Part shown: piece by piece, positions 49,769 to 57,998 of the stretch
How the letters are laid out: each line of letters opens with the position of its first letter
Position numbering within the stretch: the first letter of the stretch is position 1
Assembly (NCBI GenBank): GCA_030529995.1
Contig: JAUMVT010000005.1
Location: 1-64,000, forward strand
DNA length: 64,000 nt
Reading direction: 5' to 3'
From: Clostridia bacterium
Lineage (GTDB): Bacteria; Bacillota; Clostridia; Christensenellales; Aristaeellaceae
Made by a program: the position numbers and the translations under genes
Notes under the pieces: generated by a model
What the model saw: only the letters and a program-made list of their open reading frames with translations
Databases searched by the model: none
Told to the model about the DNA's origin: nothing

Positions 49769-50566
49769 TTAGGGTGTCCCTGTTAATGCCTGGGCACTGA
49801 CCGCCGCCGCATCCGGGGCAAAGTTGTTCACCGCCATGCGGTACATGGGCACGGCCTGGGTCATGTCTGTCATTAGATCCAGAAAGCGGCACTGCAATGC
49901 CCTGTCCTCCGGCTGCATCACCGCATGGAAGAGAGCCTCCGCCGGGGCTGCCATGGGGGCAATGCGGTTTGCCTCGCCCCGCTGCAGGAAGCAGATGCCC
50001 CTGAGAGGCGCCGCCTTGCAGCACCCCAGGTTCTCTTTCCCCTGCCAGGGAGAGCCGTATACCATCCACTGACCGTTCCGCCTGGCCACAATGGGCTTGT
50101 CACCGTTCAGGATCTCTGCCCGGCTGCCGAAGCGCTCCAGCCACAGTCCCACGTGGGTGGACTTGCCTACGCCGCTTCTGCCGGAGAAGACGTACCCCTT
50201 GCCATCCAGCATCACAGCACAGCCGTGGAGCAGGAAAGCATCGTACCGGGGGAGCGCCTTGCCCACCTTCCGGTACAGCAGGTTTTCCTCATCCCGCATG
50301 CGGATCATGTCCTCGGTCTTTGCCCAATCCGCCGCCAAGGCCGGATCCCTCAGCGCCTCATCCCCGTAGACCCTGCCGGTTCGGCAGTCAATCAGCTGGG
50401 TGAAGCGGTGCGCCTGCCATGCCGCCGCCAGCTCCTCATCCGTCACGGAAAAGGAAGTCGCCGGGGAAGCATCCGTCAGGTAGTCGGCATACCCCTCCTT
50501 CACGGAAGGGTAGCGGCTCTCCAGTTGGAAGACAGTGTCTGCAATACGAATGGTGAATCGCGTCAT
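49769..50566 (-). CDS. HPr-kinase-like P-loop protein of a RiPP-type cluster
   Basis: A 265 aa protein with a P-loop VFSGRSGVGKST in the context of LLHGCAVMLDGKGYVFSG, as in HprK-type serine kinases, and LNGDKPIVAR following, but without the N-terminal domain of true HprK. HprK-like proteins recur in radical SAM peptide clusters next to PqqD and S26 peptidases; whether they phosphorylate the precursor or another protein is unknown. It is the first gene of the operon and has a consensus-like promoter. CTGAGGAG precedes the ATG. Confidence 0.8.
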   Translation of the reverse strand: MTRFTIRIADTVFQLESRYPSVKEGYADYLTDASPATSFSVTDEELAAAWQAHRFTQLIDCRTGRVYGDEALRDPALAADWAKTEDMIRMRDEENLLYRKVGKALPRYDAFLLHGCAVMLDGKGYVFSGRSGVGKSTHVGLWLERFGSRAEILNGDKPIVARRNGQWMVYGSPWQGKENLGCCKAAPLRGICFLQRGEANRIAPMAAPAEALFHAVMQPEDRALQCRFLDLMTDMTQAVPMYRMAVNNFAPDAAAVSAQALTGTP

Positions 50567-50628
50567 GGCACATCTCCTCAGAAAGGCCGGAGTGCTGCCT
50601 GAAAGGGCAAACCCAATGGAACAAATTC

Positions 50629-50657
50629 AGTGTATCACAGACCCGTGGAACTGTCAA
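50629..50657 (-). promoter_or_regulatory. promoter of the RiPP-like operon
   Basis: Minus strand: perfect -35 TTGACA (50652-50657), 17 bp spacer, -10 TACACT (50629-50634), 63 bp before the HprK-like start codon. Confidence 0.8.
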
Positions 50658-50702
50658 TAGAAAAAGGGAACGCCTGTGCCGAATTTTCGAAAATTGTTTT
50701 TT

Positions 50703-50724
50703 ATAACACAAAAAAATGTGTTAT
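50703..50724. repeat. palindrome in the divergent spacer
   Basis: ATAACACA (50703-50710) is inverted as TGTGTTAT (50717-50724) around a poly-A loop; TGTTA/TAACA half sites overlap its right edge (50719-50730). It lies about 45 bp upstream of the RiPP-operon -35 and may be an operator. The rest of the stretch 50730-50945 shows no gene or feature I can support. Confidence 0.5.
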
Positions 50725-50951
50725 GTAACAGCAAACAGCGAAAATCCGCAGCAAAGGCGCAAAAATCGGTTACATGGGAAACGGAACGTGACCGGGCGGG
50801 AGTGGCAGATTGTGACAGATTTGGGGGGCGGGACGATGGAATTTTATAAGCCGGTACGCAGGGAAAAGGGGCAGGTGACAGATCGAAGATTTGTCGTAAA
50901 TTTTTCTTTCCTTGCTACACAAGGGGTTGGAGCCTCTTGGTCGCCAAATCC

Positions 50952-50995
50952 ACCAGATATGGTATTGACAAGGGCGGCTATCCACCATATAATCC
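50952..50995. promoter_or_regulatory. candidate tandem NrdR boxes
   Basis: ACCAGATATGGT (50952-50963) and ACCATATAATCC (50984-50995) start exactly 32 bp apart, three helical turns, the usual spacing of NrdR box pairs. The first is a good palindrome, the second keeps only its left half. They overlap the -35 and -10 of the nrdD promoter, which is how NrdR repressors block ribonucleotide reductase genes. No nrdR gene is in the window. Confidence 0.5.
50965..50993 (+). promoter_or_regulatory. consensus promoter of nrdDG
   Basis: Perfect -35 TTGACA (50965-50970), 17 bp spacer, perfect -10 TATAAT (50988-50993). Transcription would start near 51000, giving a leader of about 210 nt before nrdD. Confidence 0.9.
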
Positions 50996-50999
50996 TTCT

Positions 51000-51208
51000 T
51001 GCTTTCCTACGAGAAACTACAGGATGCTGTGGCGTGTCGGGCAAGACACCACAAAATGTAGTGATGCAAGATGCTCGTACGCCACGCAGGACAGCAACGG
51101 CAAAGAGGATCAAGGGTGCGGCGTTTCGCCTCCTGAAAAAAGACGCAGCGCAGCCCCCTTTCAATAGTGCGGCCTTTTTCGGCCAAAGGGAAAAGGGAGG
51201 AACCAGGC
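51000..51208 (+). other. long structured leader of nrdD
   Basis: The untranslated leader holds a hairpin GTG-G-C-GTGTC/GACAC-CAC (51029-51052), a possible competing pairing of GCTGTGGCG (51026-51034) with CGCCAC...ACAGC (51080-51095), and a GGCG-TTT-CGCC hairpin before the ribosome site. No known riboswitch class is recognised. It could be a control element, but that is inference. Confidence 0.35.
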
Positions 51209-53566
51209 ATGACCATCACCAGAATCCGCAAGCGGGACGGTCGGGAAGTCCCCTTCGACGCAGAAAAAATCGAAAACGCTATTTTCCGTGCCTTCCAGGC
51301 TTCATCCAGCGCAAAGGGCCGGGAAACGGCACAGGCACTGGCGCAGCAGGTTGTCAGCGAGCTGGAGAACAACGAGAGTGTGTCCTCCATCCCCAGCGTG
51401 GAGCAGGTGCAGGACGCTGTGGAACGGGTGCTGATTGAAAAGGGCTTCGTCCGCAGTGCCAAGGCCTACATTCTCTACCGTGCCGAGCGCAGCCGTGTTC
51501 GGGAAATGAACACACGGCTCATGAAGACCTTTGAGGACATCACCTTTAAGGATGCCATCGAGTCCGACATCAAGCGGGAAAACGCCAACATCAACGGCGA
51601 CACCGCCATGGGCAGCATGCTGAAGTTCGGCTCCGAGGGTGCCAAGCAGTTCTATGATATGTACGTGCTGGATCCCCGCTTTGCCAAGGCGCACCGGGAA
51701 GGGGATATCCACATCCACGACCTGGACTTCTACACCCTGACCACCACCTGCACCCAGATCGAGCTGAGCAGCCTGTTCAAGGGCGGCTTCTCCACCGGTC
51801 ACGGCTACCTGCGGGAGCCTCAGGACATCACCAGCTATGCCGCTCTGGCCTGCATCGCCGTACAGGCTAACCAGAACGACCAGCACGGCGGCCAGAGCAT
51901 TGTGGACTTTGACTACGGCATGGCCCCTGGCGTAAAGAAGACCTTCATCAAGCGGTATCGGATGAATCTGGCCCGTGCGCTGGAGCTGCTGCTGAATGAA
52001 GAGGATGCGGAGCAGGATGCCCGTGCCATGCTGGACGGCTTGGCCGAGCAGGGCTTGAAGCCCACCCTGCAGCAGAACATGGAGCATCGTGAAGCCCTGA
52101 AGAAGCTGCTGGAAGACCGGGGAGCGGACGAAGCCTTGGCCAACCGCATCCTGGACTTCACCCAGACCCACACGGAAAAGGAAACCGACCGTGCCACTTA
52201 TCAGGCCATGGAAGCCCTGATTCACAACCTGAACACCATGAACAGCCGTGCCGGCGCACAGGTGCCCTTCTCCTCCATTAACTACGGCATGGACACCTCT
52301 CCCGAAGGCCGTCTGGTGATGAAGAACGTGCTCCACGCTACCGAGGCAGGCCTTGGCGGCGGCGAGACCCCCATCTTCCCCATCCAGATTTTCCGGGTGA
52401 AGGAAGGCATCAACTTCAACCCCGGTGAGCCCAACTACGACCTGTACCGGCTGGCCATCCGCACCAGCGCAAAGCGGCTGTTCCCCAACTTCAGCTTTGT
52501 GGATGCGCCCTTTAACCTGCAGTATTACAAGCCCGGCCACCCCGAAACGGAAATCGCCTACATGGGCTGCCGTACCCGGGTCATGGGCAATGTGTATGAC
52601 CCCAATCGGGAGATCGCTCCCCGTCGTGGCAACCTGTCCTTCACCTCCATCAACCTGCCCCGCATCGCCATTGAAGCCAACGGGGATGTGCAGTGGTTCT
52701 TCGATGAACTGGAACGGAAGATGGAACTGGTGGTGGAGCAGCTGGACGAGCGTCTGGCCATCATCAGCAAGAAGAAGGTCAAGAACTTCCCCTTCCTCAT
52801 GGGACAGGGTGTGTGGATTGACTCCGAAAATCTGGACTGGAATGACACCGTGGGCGAAGTGCTGAAGCACGGCACCCTGACCATCGGCTTCATCGGTCTG
52901 GCGGAAGCCCTGGTAGCGCTGCGGGGCAAGCACCATGGCGAAAGCGAGGAGAGCCAGAACCTGGGTCTGGAAATCATCGGCACCATGCGGAACTTCACGG
53001 ACAAGATCTCCAAGGAACGTGGGCTGAACTACAGTCTCATCGCCACCCCGGCAGAAGGCCTGTCCGGCCGCTTTGTCCGGCTGGATAAGGAGAAGTTCGG
53101 CATCATCCCCGGCGTCACCGACCGGGACTACTATACCAACAGCTTCCATGTGCCGGTGTACTATCCCTGCACCGCCTTCCATAAGCTGAGCGTAGAAGCC
53201 CCCTACCATGCCCTGACCAACGGCGGTCACATCAGCTATGTGGAAATGGACGGCGACCCCCTGCAGAATCTGGACGCCTTCGAGAAGGTGGTTCGCTTCA
53301 TGCATGATCAGGGCATCGGCTACGGCTCCATCAATCACCCGGTGGATCGTGACCCGGTGTGCGGCTATAACGGCATCATCGGCGATGAATGCCCCTGCTG
53401 CCACCGGACGGAAAACGGCCGTCCCTTCGAGCGGATTCGCCGCATTACCGGCTATCTGGTAGGCACCCTGGATCGGTTCAACAACGCCAAGCGTGCTGAG
53501 GAGCATGACCGGGTGAAGCACGGCGTCAGCGCCGAGGCGGAAAAGGCAGAAGAAGAAAAGGCCTAA
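51209..53566 (+). CDS. nrdD: anaerobic (class III) ribonucleoside-triphosphate reductase
   Basis: A 785 aa glycyl-radical enzyme that makes deoxyribonucleotides without oxygen. The N-terminal ATP-cone (RIRKRDGREVPFDAEKIENA) senses ATP/dATP. The barrel includes TTCTQIELSSLFKGGFSTGHG. Near the C-terminus a zinc site (CGYNGIIGDECPCC) precedes the glycyl-radical loop RRITGYLVG. GGGAGG lies 8 bp before the chosen ATG. It is driven by a consensus promoter with probable NrdR boxes and is followed by its activase gene. Confidence 0.96.
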   Translation: MTITRIRKRDGREVPFDAEKIENAIFRAFQASSSAKGRETAQALAQQVVSELENNESVSSIPSVEQVQDAVERVLIEKGFVRSAKAYILYRAERSRVREMNTRLMKTFEDITFKDAIESDIKRENANINGDTAMGSMLKFGSEGAKQFYDMYVLDPRFAKAHREGDIHIHDLDFYTLTTTCTQIELSSLFKGGFSTGHGYLREPQDITSYAALACIAVQANQNDQHGGQSIVDFDYGMAPGVKKTFIKRYRMNLARALELLLNEEDAEQDARAMLDGLAEQGLKPTLQQNMEHREALKKLLEDRGADEALANRILDFTQTHTEKETDRATYQAMEALIHNLNTMNSRAGAQVPFSSINYGMDTSPEGRLVMKNVLHATEAGLGGGETPIFPIQIFRVKEGINFNPGEPNYDLYRLAIRTSAKRLFPNFSFVDAPFNLQYYKPGHPETEIAYMGCRTRVMGNVYDPNREIAPRRGNLSFTSINLPRIAIEANGDVQWFFDELERKMELVVEQLDERLAIISKKKVKNFPFLMGQGVWIDSENLDWNDTVGEVLKHGTLTIGFIGLAEALVALRGKHHGESEESQNLGLEIIGTMRNFTDKISKERGLNYSLIATPAEGLSGRFVRLDKEKFGIIPGVTDRDYYTNSFHVPVYYPCTAFHKLSVEAPYHALTNGGHISYVEMDGDPLQNLDAFEKVVRFMHDQGIGYGSINHPVDRDPVCGYNGIIGDECPCCHRTENGRPFERIRRITGYLVGTLDRFNNAKRAEEHDRVKHGVSAEAEKAEEEKA

Positions 53567-53599
53567 TGTATACAGACAGCCTTGAGAGGAGGATGGAAT

Positions 53600-54121
53600 A
53601 TGGACATTCGTATTGCCGGCACGGTGGATGATTCCATTGTGGATGGACCCGGCTGCCGCTATACCATCTTCACCCAAGGCTGTCCCCACCACTGCCCCGG
53701 CTGTCACAATCCCCAAAGCCACGACTTCGCCGGGGGCAGGGTGGTGGATACCGACCTGATTCTGAAGCAGGTGTTCGCCAATCCTCTGCTCAGCGGCATT
53801 ACCCTTTCCGGAGGGGATCCTCTGTGCCAGCCGGAGCCCTGCTTGGTGCTGGCGCAGGCCGCCCACAGCCGTGGGCTGAATGTGTGGTGCTACACCGGCT
53901 ATACTCTGGAAAAGCTGCTGGAGGAGCACGATCCTGCCCGCATGGCGCTGCTGGAAAACATCGATGTGCTGGTGGACGGACCTTTCCTGCTGGCTCAGAA
54001 GAGTCTGGAGCTGAAGTACTGCGGCTCCCGGAATCAGCGGCTTATTGATATGAAGAAAACCCTGTCCTCCGGCAGCGTCGCCCTTTGGCAGGATGACTTG
54101 TCCTCCTGGGACGTGCTGTAA
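53600..54121 (+). CDS. nrdG: anaerobic ribonucleotide reductase activating protein
   Basis: A 173 aa radical SAM activase that installs the glycyl radical on NrdD. The cluster motif is CPHHCPGC (CxxxCxxC), with the following GGDP loop in LSGGDPLCQPEP. It starts 33 bp after nrdD; GAGGAGG precedes the chosen ATG (an earlier in-frame ATG overlaps the ribosome site). Confidence 0.95.
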   Translation: MDIRIAGTVDDSIVDGPGCRYTIFTQGCPHHCPGCHNPQSHDFAGGRVVDTDLILKQVFANPLLSGITLSGGDPLCQPEPCLVLAQAAHSRGLNVWCYTGYTLEKLLEEHDPARMALLENIDVLVDGPFLLAQKSLELKYCGSRNQRLIDMKKTLSSGSVALWQDDLSSWDVL

Positions 54122-54151
54122 CCCTCAAACCCATCTTTTTCAACAAAAAGA

Positions 54152-54180
54152 TTGCATCAGGGAAAAAGATGATGTATAAT
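54152..54180 (+). promoter_or_regulatory. promoter of scfA
   Basis: -35 TTGCAT (54152-54157), 17 bp spacer, perfect -10 TATAAT (54175-54180), 34 bp before the start codon. Confidence 0.75.
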
Positions 54181-54214
54181 AACCGTATTCTCAGATTAAT
54201 GGAGGAATGTTCCC

Positions 54215-54412
54215 ATGAAGCATATTGCTACTATTCAGAATCCTTGCCTGAAGCAGTCCCTGGTACACGGCGGCTGCGGCGAGTGCCAGGCTTCCTGCCA
54301 GAGCGCCTGCAAGACCAGCTGCACCGTGGCAAACCAGTCCTGCGCCAATAAGGAAAACAATGCTGTGCTGGCCGGTCAGGAAGGCAAGCTGAACCGCTCC
54401 TTCGGCAAGTAA
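54215..54412 (+). CDS. scfA: SCIFF ranthipeptide precursor
   Basis: A 65 aa precursor of the six-cysteine-in-forty-five (SCIFF) family, nearly universal in Clostridia. The Cys-rich core is CGECQASCQSACKTSC followed by TVANQSCAN, with the usual MKHI start. The maturase crosslinks Cys to Thr/other residues through thioether bonds. An additional Cys sits at NPCLKQ and the C-terminus is extended (QEGKLNRSFGK) compared with the shortest members. TGGAGG precedes the ATG. Physiological role is debated; some members have been linked to quorum or redox signalling. Confidence 0.95.
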   Translation: MKHIATIQNPCLKQSLVHGGCGECQASCQSACKTSCTVANQSCANKENNAVLAGQEGKLNRSFGK

Positions 54413-54434
54413 GTTTCATTGGCTGTCTATGAAA

Positions 54435-54463
54435 GGACGGACAGGTTAAGTCCGCCCTTTTTT
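54435..54463 (+). terminator. terminator between scfA and scfB
   Basis: GGACGGAC (54435-54442) pairs with GTCCGCCC (54450-54457, one mismatch), followed by TTTTTT. It should favour high scfA and low scfB mRNA. Confidence 0.75.
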
Positions 54464-54536
54464 ATGGCGTTCATTCCCTTTTGCAAGCCCCGGGAAACAA
54501 AGACTGTTTCCCCTGATACCACGAGGAGGATCCGAC

Positions 54537-55895
54537 TTGATTCATACGTTCAAGGCTGTTGGGCAGCCCATGATGCTGGATGTAGGCAGCGGCGCCGTGC
54601 ATGCGCTGGATGACATGGCTTACGATGTGCTGAACCTGTGGAACGATCACACCCCTGAGGAGATTGTGGCACAGCTGAAGGAAAAGTACGACGCAGACGA
54701 GCTGCAGGAGGTCATTGGGGAGGTGCGCCAGCTGGAAGAGCTGGGCGCCATGAACACCCCCGATGATTATGCGGACGTGAAGCTGAATGAGCCCGGCGTG
54801 GTGAAGGCACTGTGCCTCCATGCCGCCCATGACTGCAACCTGCGCTGCAAGTACTGCTTCGCCGCCACCGGCGATTTCTGCATGGGCGAGCGGAAGCTGC
54901 TGCCCTATGAGGTGGGCAAGGCAGCCTTGGACTGGCTGGTGGAGAAGAGCGGCAAGCGGGAGCACTTGGAAGTGGACTTCTTCGGCGGCGAACCCCTGAT
55001 GAATTTCCCTGTGGTGAAGCGGCTGGTGGAATACGGCCGCTCCATCGAAAAGGAAAAGCACAAGAAGTTCAAGTTCACCATCACCACCAACTGTGTGCTG
55101 ATGAACGATGAAATCATGGATTTCCTGAACAAGGAAATGGGCAACGTGGTTATCTCCATTGACGGCCGTCCGGAAGTCCATGACCGGATGCGCCCCACCG
55201 TCAACGGCAAGGGCAGCTATCAGCTCATTGTGGAGAAGGCCAAGAAGTTTGCCGAAAAGCGTGGGGACAAAGAGTACTACGTCCGGGGCACCTTCACCGG
55301 CTACAACAAGGACTTCGGCAACGATGTGCTTTATCTGGCGGATGAGGGCTTCGAGCAGCTGTCCATTGAGCCTGTGGTTACGGATCCCAAGGTGGAGTAT
55401 GCCCTGAAGGAAGAGGATCTGCCTGCCATCAAGGCGGAATATGACCGGCTGGCCCAGATCTATCTGGATCGGCGTGCCAACGGCAAGTGGTTCAACTTCT
55501 TCCACTTCATGATTGACCTGGCTGGCGGCCCCTGCCTGCGGAAGCGGCTCACCGGCTGCGGTGCGGGCAACGAGTACGTGGCTGTGACCCCGGACGGCGA
55601 CATTTATCCCTGCCACCAGTTTGTGGGTCGTGAAGGCTACCGGATGGGCAGCGTGCTGGACGGCACCTTCGACCGGGAGATTCAGAAGAAGTTCGCCAAC
55701 AACCATGTGCTGAACAAGGAAAAGTGCCGGGACTGCTGGGCACGGTTCTTCTGCTCCGGCGGCTGTGCTGCCAATGCTCAGGCCTTCCACGGGGACATTT
55801 CCCAGCCCTACGACATGGAATGCCAGATGGAGCGGAAGCGTCTGGAGTGCGCCATGGCCATCTACGCCAAGGAACATCCCACGGAAATGGAATAA
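54537..55895 (+). CDS. scfB: SCIFF radical SAM maturase
   Basis: A 452 aa radical SAM/SPASM thioether-forming enzyme. The N-terminal 90 residues form a PqqD-like RRE (GSGAVHALDDMAYDVLNLW). The radical SAM cluster motif is CNLRCKYCFAATGDF, and the SPASM part holds LTGCGAGNEYVAVTPDGDIYPC and CRDCWARFFCSGGC. The start is TTG with GAGGAGGATC upstream. Directly downstream of scfA, its substrate. Confidence 0.95.
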   Translation: MIHTFKAVGQPMMLDVGSGAVHALDDMAYDVLNLWNDHTPEEIVAQLKEKYDADELQEVIGEVRQLEELGAMNTPDDYADVKLNEPGVVKALCLHAAHDCNLRCKYCFAATGDFCMGERKLLPYEVGKAALDWLVEKSGKREHLEVDFFGGEPLMNFPVVKRLVEYGRSIEKEKHKKFKFTITTNCVLMNDEIMDFLNKEMGNVVISIDGRPEVHDRMRPTVNGKGSYQLIVEKAKKFAEKRGDKEYYVRGTFTGYNKDFGNDVLYLADEGFEQLSIEPVVTDPKVEYALKEEDLPAIKAEYDRLAQIYLDRRANGKWFNFFHFMIDLAGGPCLRKRLTGCGAGNEYVAVTPDGDIYPCHQFVGREGYRMGSVLDGTFDREIQKKFANNHVLNKEKCRDCWARFFCSGGCAANAQAFHGDISQPYDMECQMERKRLECAMAIYAKEHPTEME

Positions 55896-55902
55896 GAAAT
55901 GA

Positions 55903-55933
55903 AGGAGTCTGCACGATGGCAGGCTCCTTTTTC
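55903..55933 (+). terminator. scfB terminator
   Basis: GGAG-T-CTGC (55904-55912) pairs with GCAG-G-CTCC (55919-55927), followed by TTTTT. Confidence 0.75.
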
Positions 55934-55944
55934 ATGCAATCGAT

Positions 55945-56409
55945 TTACTTTGCCAGCAGAGTTTTCCCCACAAGGCCGATGCCTGCCAGCATAACGGCGA
56001 CGGAAACGCCCATCAACAGCCCGGACAGAAAGTCCTGCGCATCCGTTCCGCCGGTAAGGTTTGCCATGGCGCTGCAGGCAATCCCCAGGACAATGAGCAC
56101 CAGGCCGTAAAGCAGGCTCTTTTGCTTTTCCAGCGTCTGCATACGCCGGAGCATGTCCAGCATTTGTTCCTCATCACAGGCCGAGGAGCCCTCCGAGGGT
56201 TCATCCCTGCCGTTCATCAGCTCCGGCAGGGTGATGCGGAGCACCTGACACAGCTTCGGCAGGATGCTGTAATCCGGCATGCTCCTGCCGTTTTCCCACT
56301 TGGAAATGGTTTTGTTGGATACGCCCAGGCATTCGGCTAACTGCTCCTGGGTCAAGTTTTGTGCCCTGCGCTTCTGCGCAAGGTAGCCGCCGATGATGAC
56401 TTGATTCAT
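55945..56409 (-). CDS. XRE-family regulator with membrane helices
   Basis: A 154 aa protein. The N-terminal 65 residues are a Cro/cI-type helix-turn-helix (LTQEQLAECLGVSNKTISKWE). After a linker, two hydrophobic segments (LLYGLVLIVLGIACSAMANL and LLMGVSVAVMLAGIGLVG) suggest a membrane-anchored regulator. GGAGGCAGCAAC precedes the chosen ATG. No target can be inferred; the neighbour is a small membrane protein. Confidence 0.8.
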   Translation of the reverse strand: MNQVIIGGYLAQKRRAQNLTQEQLAECLGVSNKTISKWENGRSMPDYSILPKLCQVLRITLPELMNGRDEPSEGSSACDEEQMLDMLRRMQTLEKQKSLLYGLVLIVLGIACSAMANLTGGTDAQDFLSGLLMGVSVAVMLAGIGLVGKTLLAK

Positions 56410-56511
56410 GTTGCTGCCTCCTATGCTGAAGATGCTTGTATCATAGGGCAGAATCGGCAAAAGGAACATCCCCTGAACGTAGAATACGGGTGGAATCTCC
56501 GCATAGGCGGA

Positions 56512-56688
56512 TTATTTCTTCGCTGCGTCCACCGTCACGCCCACACATACGCCAACAGCTAAGCCGATACACATCCACAGCCCTAAATTCTCCGCCCAGC
56601 AGCCAATGGCAACGCCCACCATCAAGCCGATGGACAGACCATAGCATAGCCCCGTGTTGGCAGCTTTCTTCTTCTCCGGTTGATGCAT
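56512..56688 (-). CDS. small two-helix membrane protein
   Basis: A 58 aa protein with a charged start (HQPEKKKAANT) and two glycine-rich hydrophobic segments (GLCYGLSIGLMVGVAIGC, LGLWMCIGLAVGVCVGV). GGGAGG precedes the ATG/GTG start. It resembles small glycine-zipper membrane proteins found near XRE-type regulators in Firmicutes; function unknown. It lies about 100 bp upstream (minus strand) of the XRE gene and may be its partner. Confidence 0.65.
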   Translation of the reverse strand: MHQPEKKKAANTGLCYGLSIGLMVGVAIGCWAENLGLWMCIGLAVGVCVGVTVDAAKK

Positions 56689-56774
56689 CACACTGACCTC
56701 CCTTTTCTTTAATCTGTCGTCTTCATCTCCATCAGCATAGAACGTTTTTGTAAAATCTGCAAACCGGGTTTTGT

Positions 56775-56815
56775 AAAAAGAAAAGAAAAAAGGCCGGGAA
56801 GCATCCCGACCTTTC
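56775..56815 (-). terminator. terminator of the amidohydrolase-peptidase operon
   Basis: On the minus strand AAGGTCGGGA pairs with TCCCGGCCTT (one G-U), followed by TTTTCTTTTC. Confidence 0.85.
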
Positions 56816-56830
56816 AGGAAAACAAACACT

Positions 56831-57985
56831 TCAGACTGCTCTTTCTCCGTTTACGTACACCCTGCGCACCCGTGCCTGAATGTCCCGCAGGGGGTTGCCC
56901 TCGAAGATCACCACATCGGCATCCTTCCCGACCTCCAGGGAGCCTACCCGGTCTGCAATGCCGGCCACCTGGGCAGGATTCAGGGTAATGGCACGCCAGG
57001 CGGACTCCTCCTTCATGCCATCCTTGATGGCAAGGCCTGCGCACAGGGGCAGGTATTGCAGGGGAATCACCTGAGCATCGGTGATGATGCACACCTGTAA
57101 ACCGGCAGCGTCCAACACGCCGGGGGTGGTGAAGGACTTGTTCTTCAATTCAAACTTGCTCTTGGCGCCCAGGCTGGGTCCTATCAGCACAGGCTTCCCT
57201 GCCTTCACCAGCTGAGGAATGATCAATTCACCGTCCGTGCAGTGATCCAGGGTAATGTCCAGACCAAACTCCTCGGCAATGCGGATGGCAGTGAGGATAT
57301 CATTGGCCTGATGAGCGTGTGCTTTCAGGGGAATCTGATGGCGAACCACCGGCAGCATGGCTTCCAGCTTCGGGTCATAGGGACGCTTCTTGGTGCTGTC
57401 CGCCTCTGCTTCATCAATTTCCTCCGCATAGCGGAAGGCCTTCGCCAAGGTGGTGCGCAGCAGGGCAGCAACGCCCATGCGGGTTTGGGGCTCCTTGCCC
57501 TTTTGACCGTAGCAGCCCTTGGGGTTTTCGCCGAAGGCAATCTTCATGGCCACCGGGTCACGGAGTACCATCTCATCTACGCTTTCTCCCTTCAGCTTCA
57601 CGGCGAAGAAAGTACCGCCGATGACGTTGGCAGAGCCGGGGCCGGTTACCGCCGTGGTAATGCCCCCGGCCAGGGCATTGCGCACGCCCTCGTCCTGGGG
57701 GTTAAAGCCGTCCAAGCCCCGCATTTCGGGGGTAATGGGATCAATGGCCTCGTTCACTTCGGAGCCTTCCCAGCGAACGGTTTCTCCGTCCAGACCCACA
57801 TGGCAGTGGGCTTCCACCAGTCCGGGGGTTACCAGACAACCGGTGGCATCCACCACCTCCGTGCCTTCTGGCACGGGCAGGTTCTGACCGATGGCTACAA
57901 TCTTGCCGCCGTCCATGAGCACCTCTCCGTTTTCAATATCCGGGGAAGCAATAGGTTTGACCAGACCGCCTTTGATGAGGATCAT
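56831..57985 (-). CDS. metal-dependent amidohydrolase (imidazolonepropionase-like)
   Basis: A 384 aa TIM-barrel amidohydrolase. The metal-binding HxH motif is VEAHCHVGLD, with further likely ligands in HQIPLKAHAHQAND, LDHCTDGEL and ITDAQV; the small beta domain closes at both ends (ILIKGGLVKPIASPDIENG, EVGKDADVVIFEGNP). Such enzymes often hydrolyse dipeptides, isoaspartyl or cyclic substrates; the substrate is unknown. AAAGGAG lies 8 bp before the chosen ATG. It lies 13 bp downstream of an aminopeptidase gene, so peptide catabolism is plausible. Confidence 0.87.
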   Translation of the reverse strand: MILIKGGLVKPIASPDIENGEVLMDGGKIVAIGQNLPVPEGTEVVDATGCLVTPGLVEAHCHVGLDGETVRWEGSEVNEAIDPITPEMRGLDGFNPQDEGVRNALAGGITTAVTGPGSANVIGGTFFAVKLKGESVDEMVLRDPVAMKIAFGENPKGCYGQKGKEPQTRMGVAALLRTTLAKAFRYAEEIDEAEADSTKKRPYDPKLEAMLPVVRHQIPLKAHAHQANDILTAIRIAEEFGLDITLDHCTDGELIIPQLVKAGKPVLIGPSLGAKSKFELKNKSFTTPGVLDAAGLQVCIITDAQVIPLQYLPLCAGLAIKDGMKEESAWRAITLNPAQVAGIADRVGSLEVGKDADVVIFEGNPLRDIQARVRRVYVNGERAV

Positions 57986-57998
57986 AATATCAGCTCCT

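Noticed and set aside
50937..51167. A 76-codon plus-strand frame in the nrdD leader
   Set aside because: It starts upstream of the consensus promoter, has no ribosome site and no recognisable domain; the stretch is better explained as promoter plus untranslated leader.
51302..53929. An open frame of 875 codons on the minus strand opposite nrdD and part of nrdG
   Set aside because: It mirrors the codon bias of nrdD, has no ribosome site, and its translation is low-complexity (His/Gly/Val/Gln-rich) with no domain. Long antisense frames are expected in GC-rich genes with this codon use.
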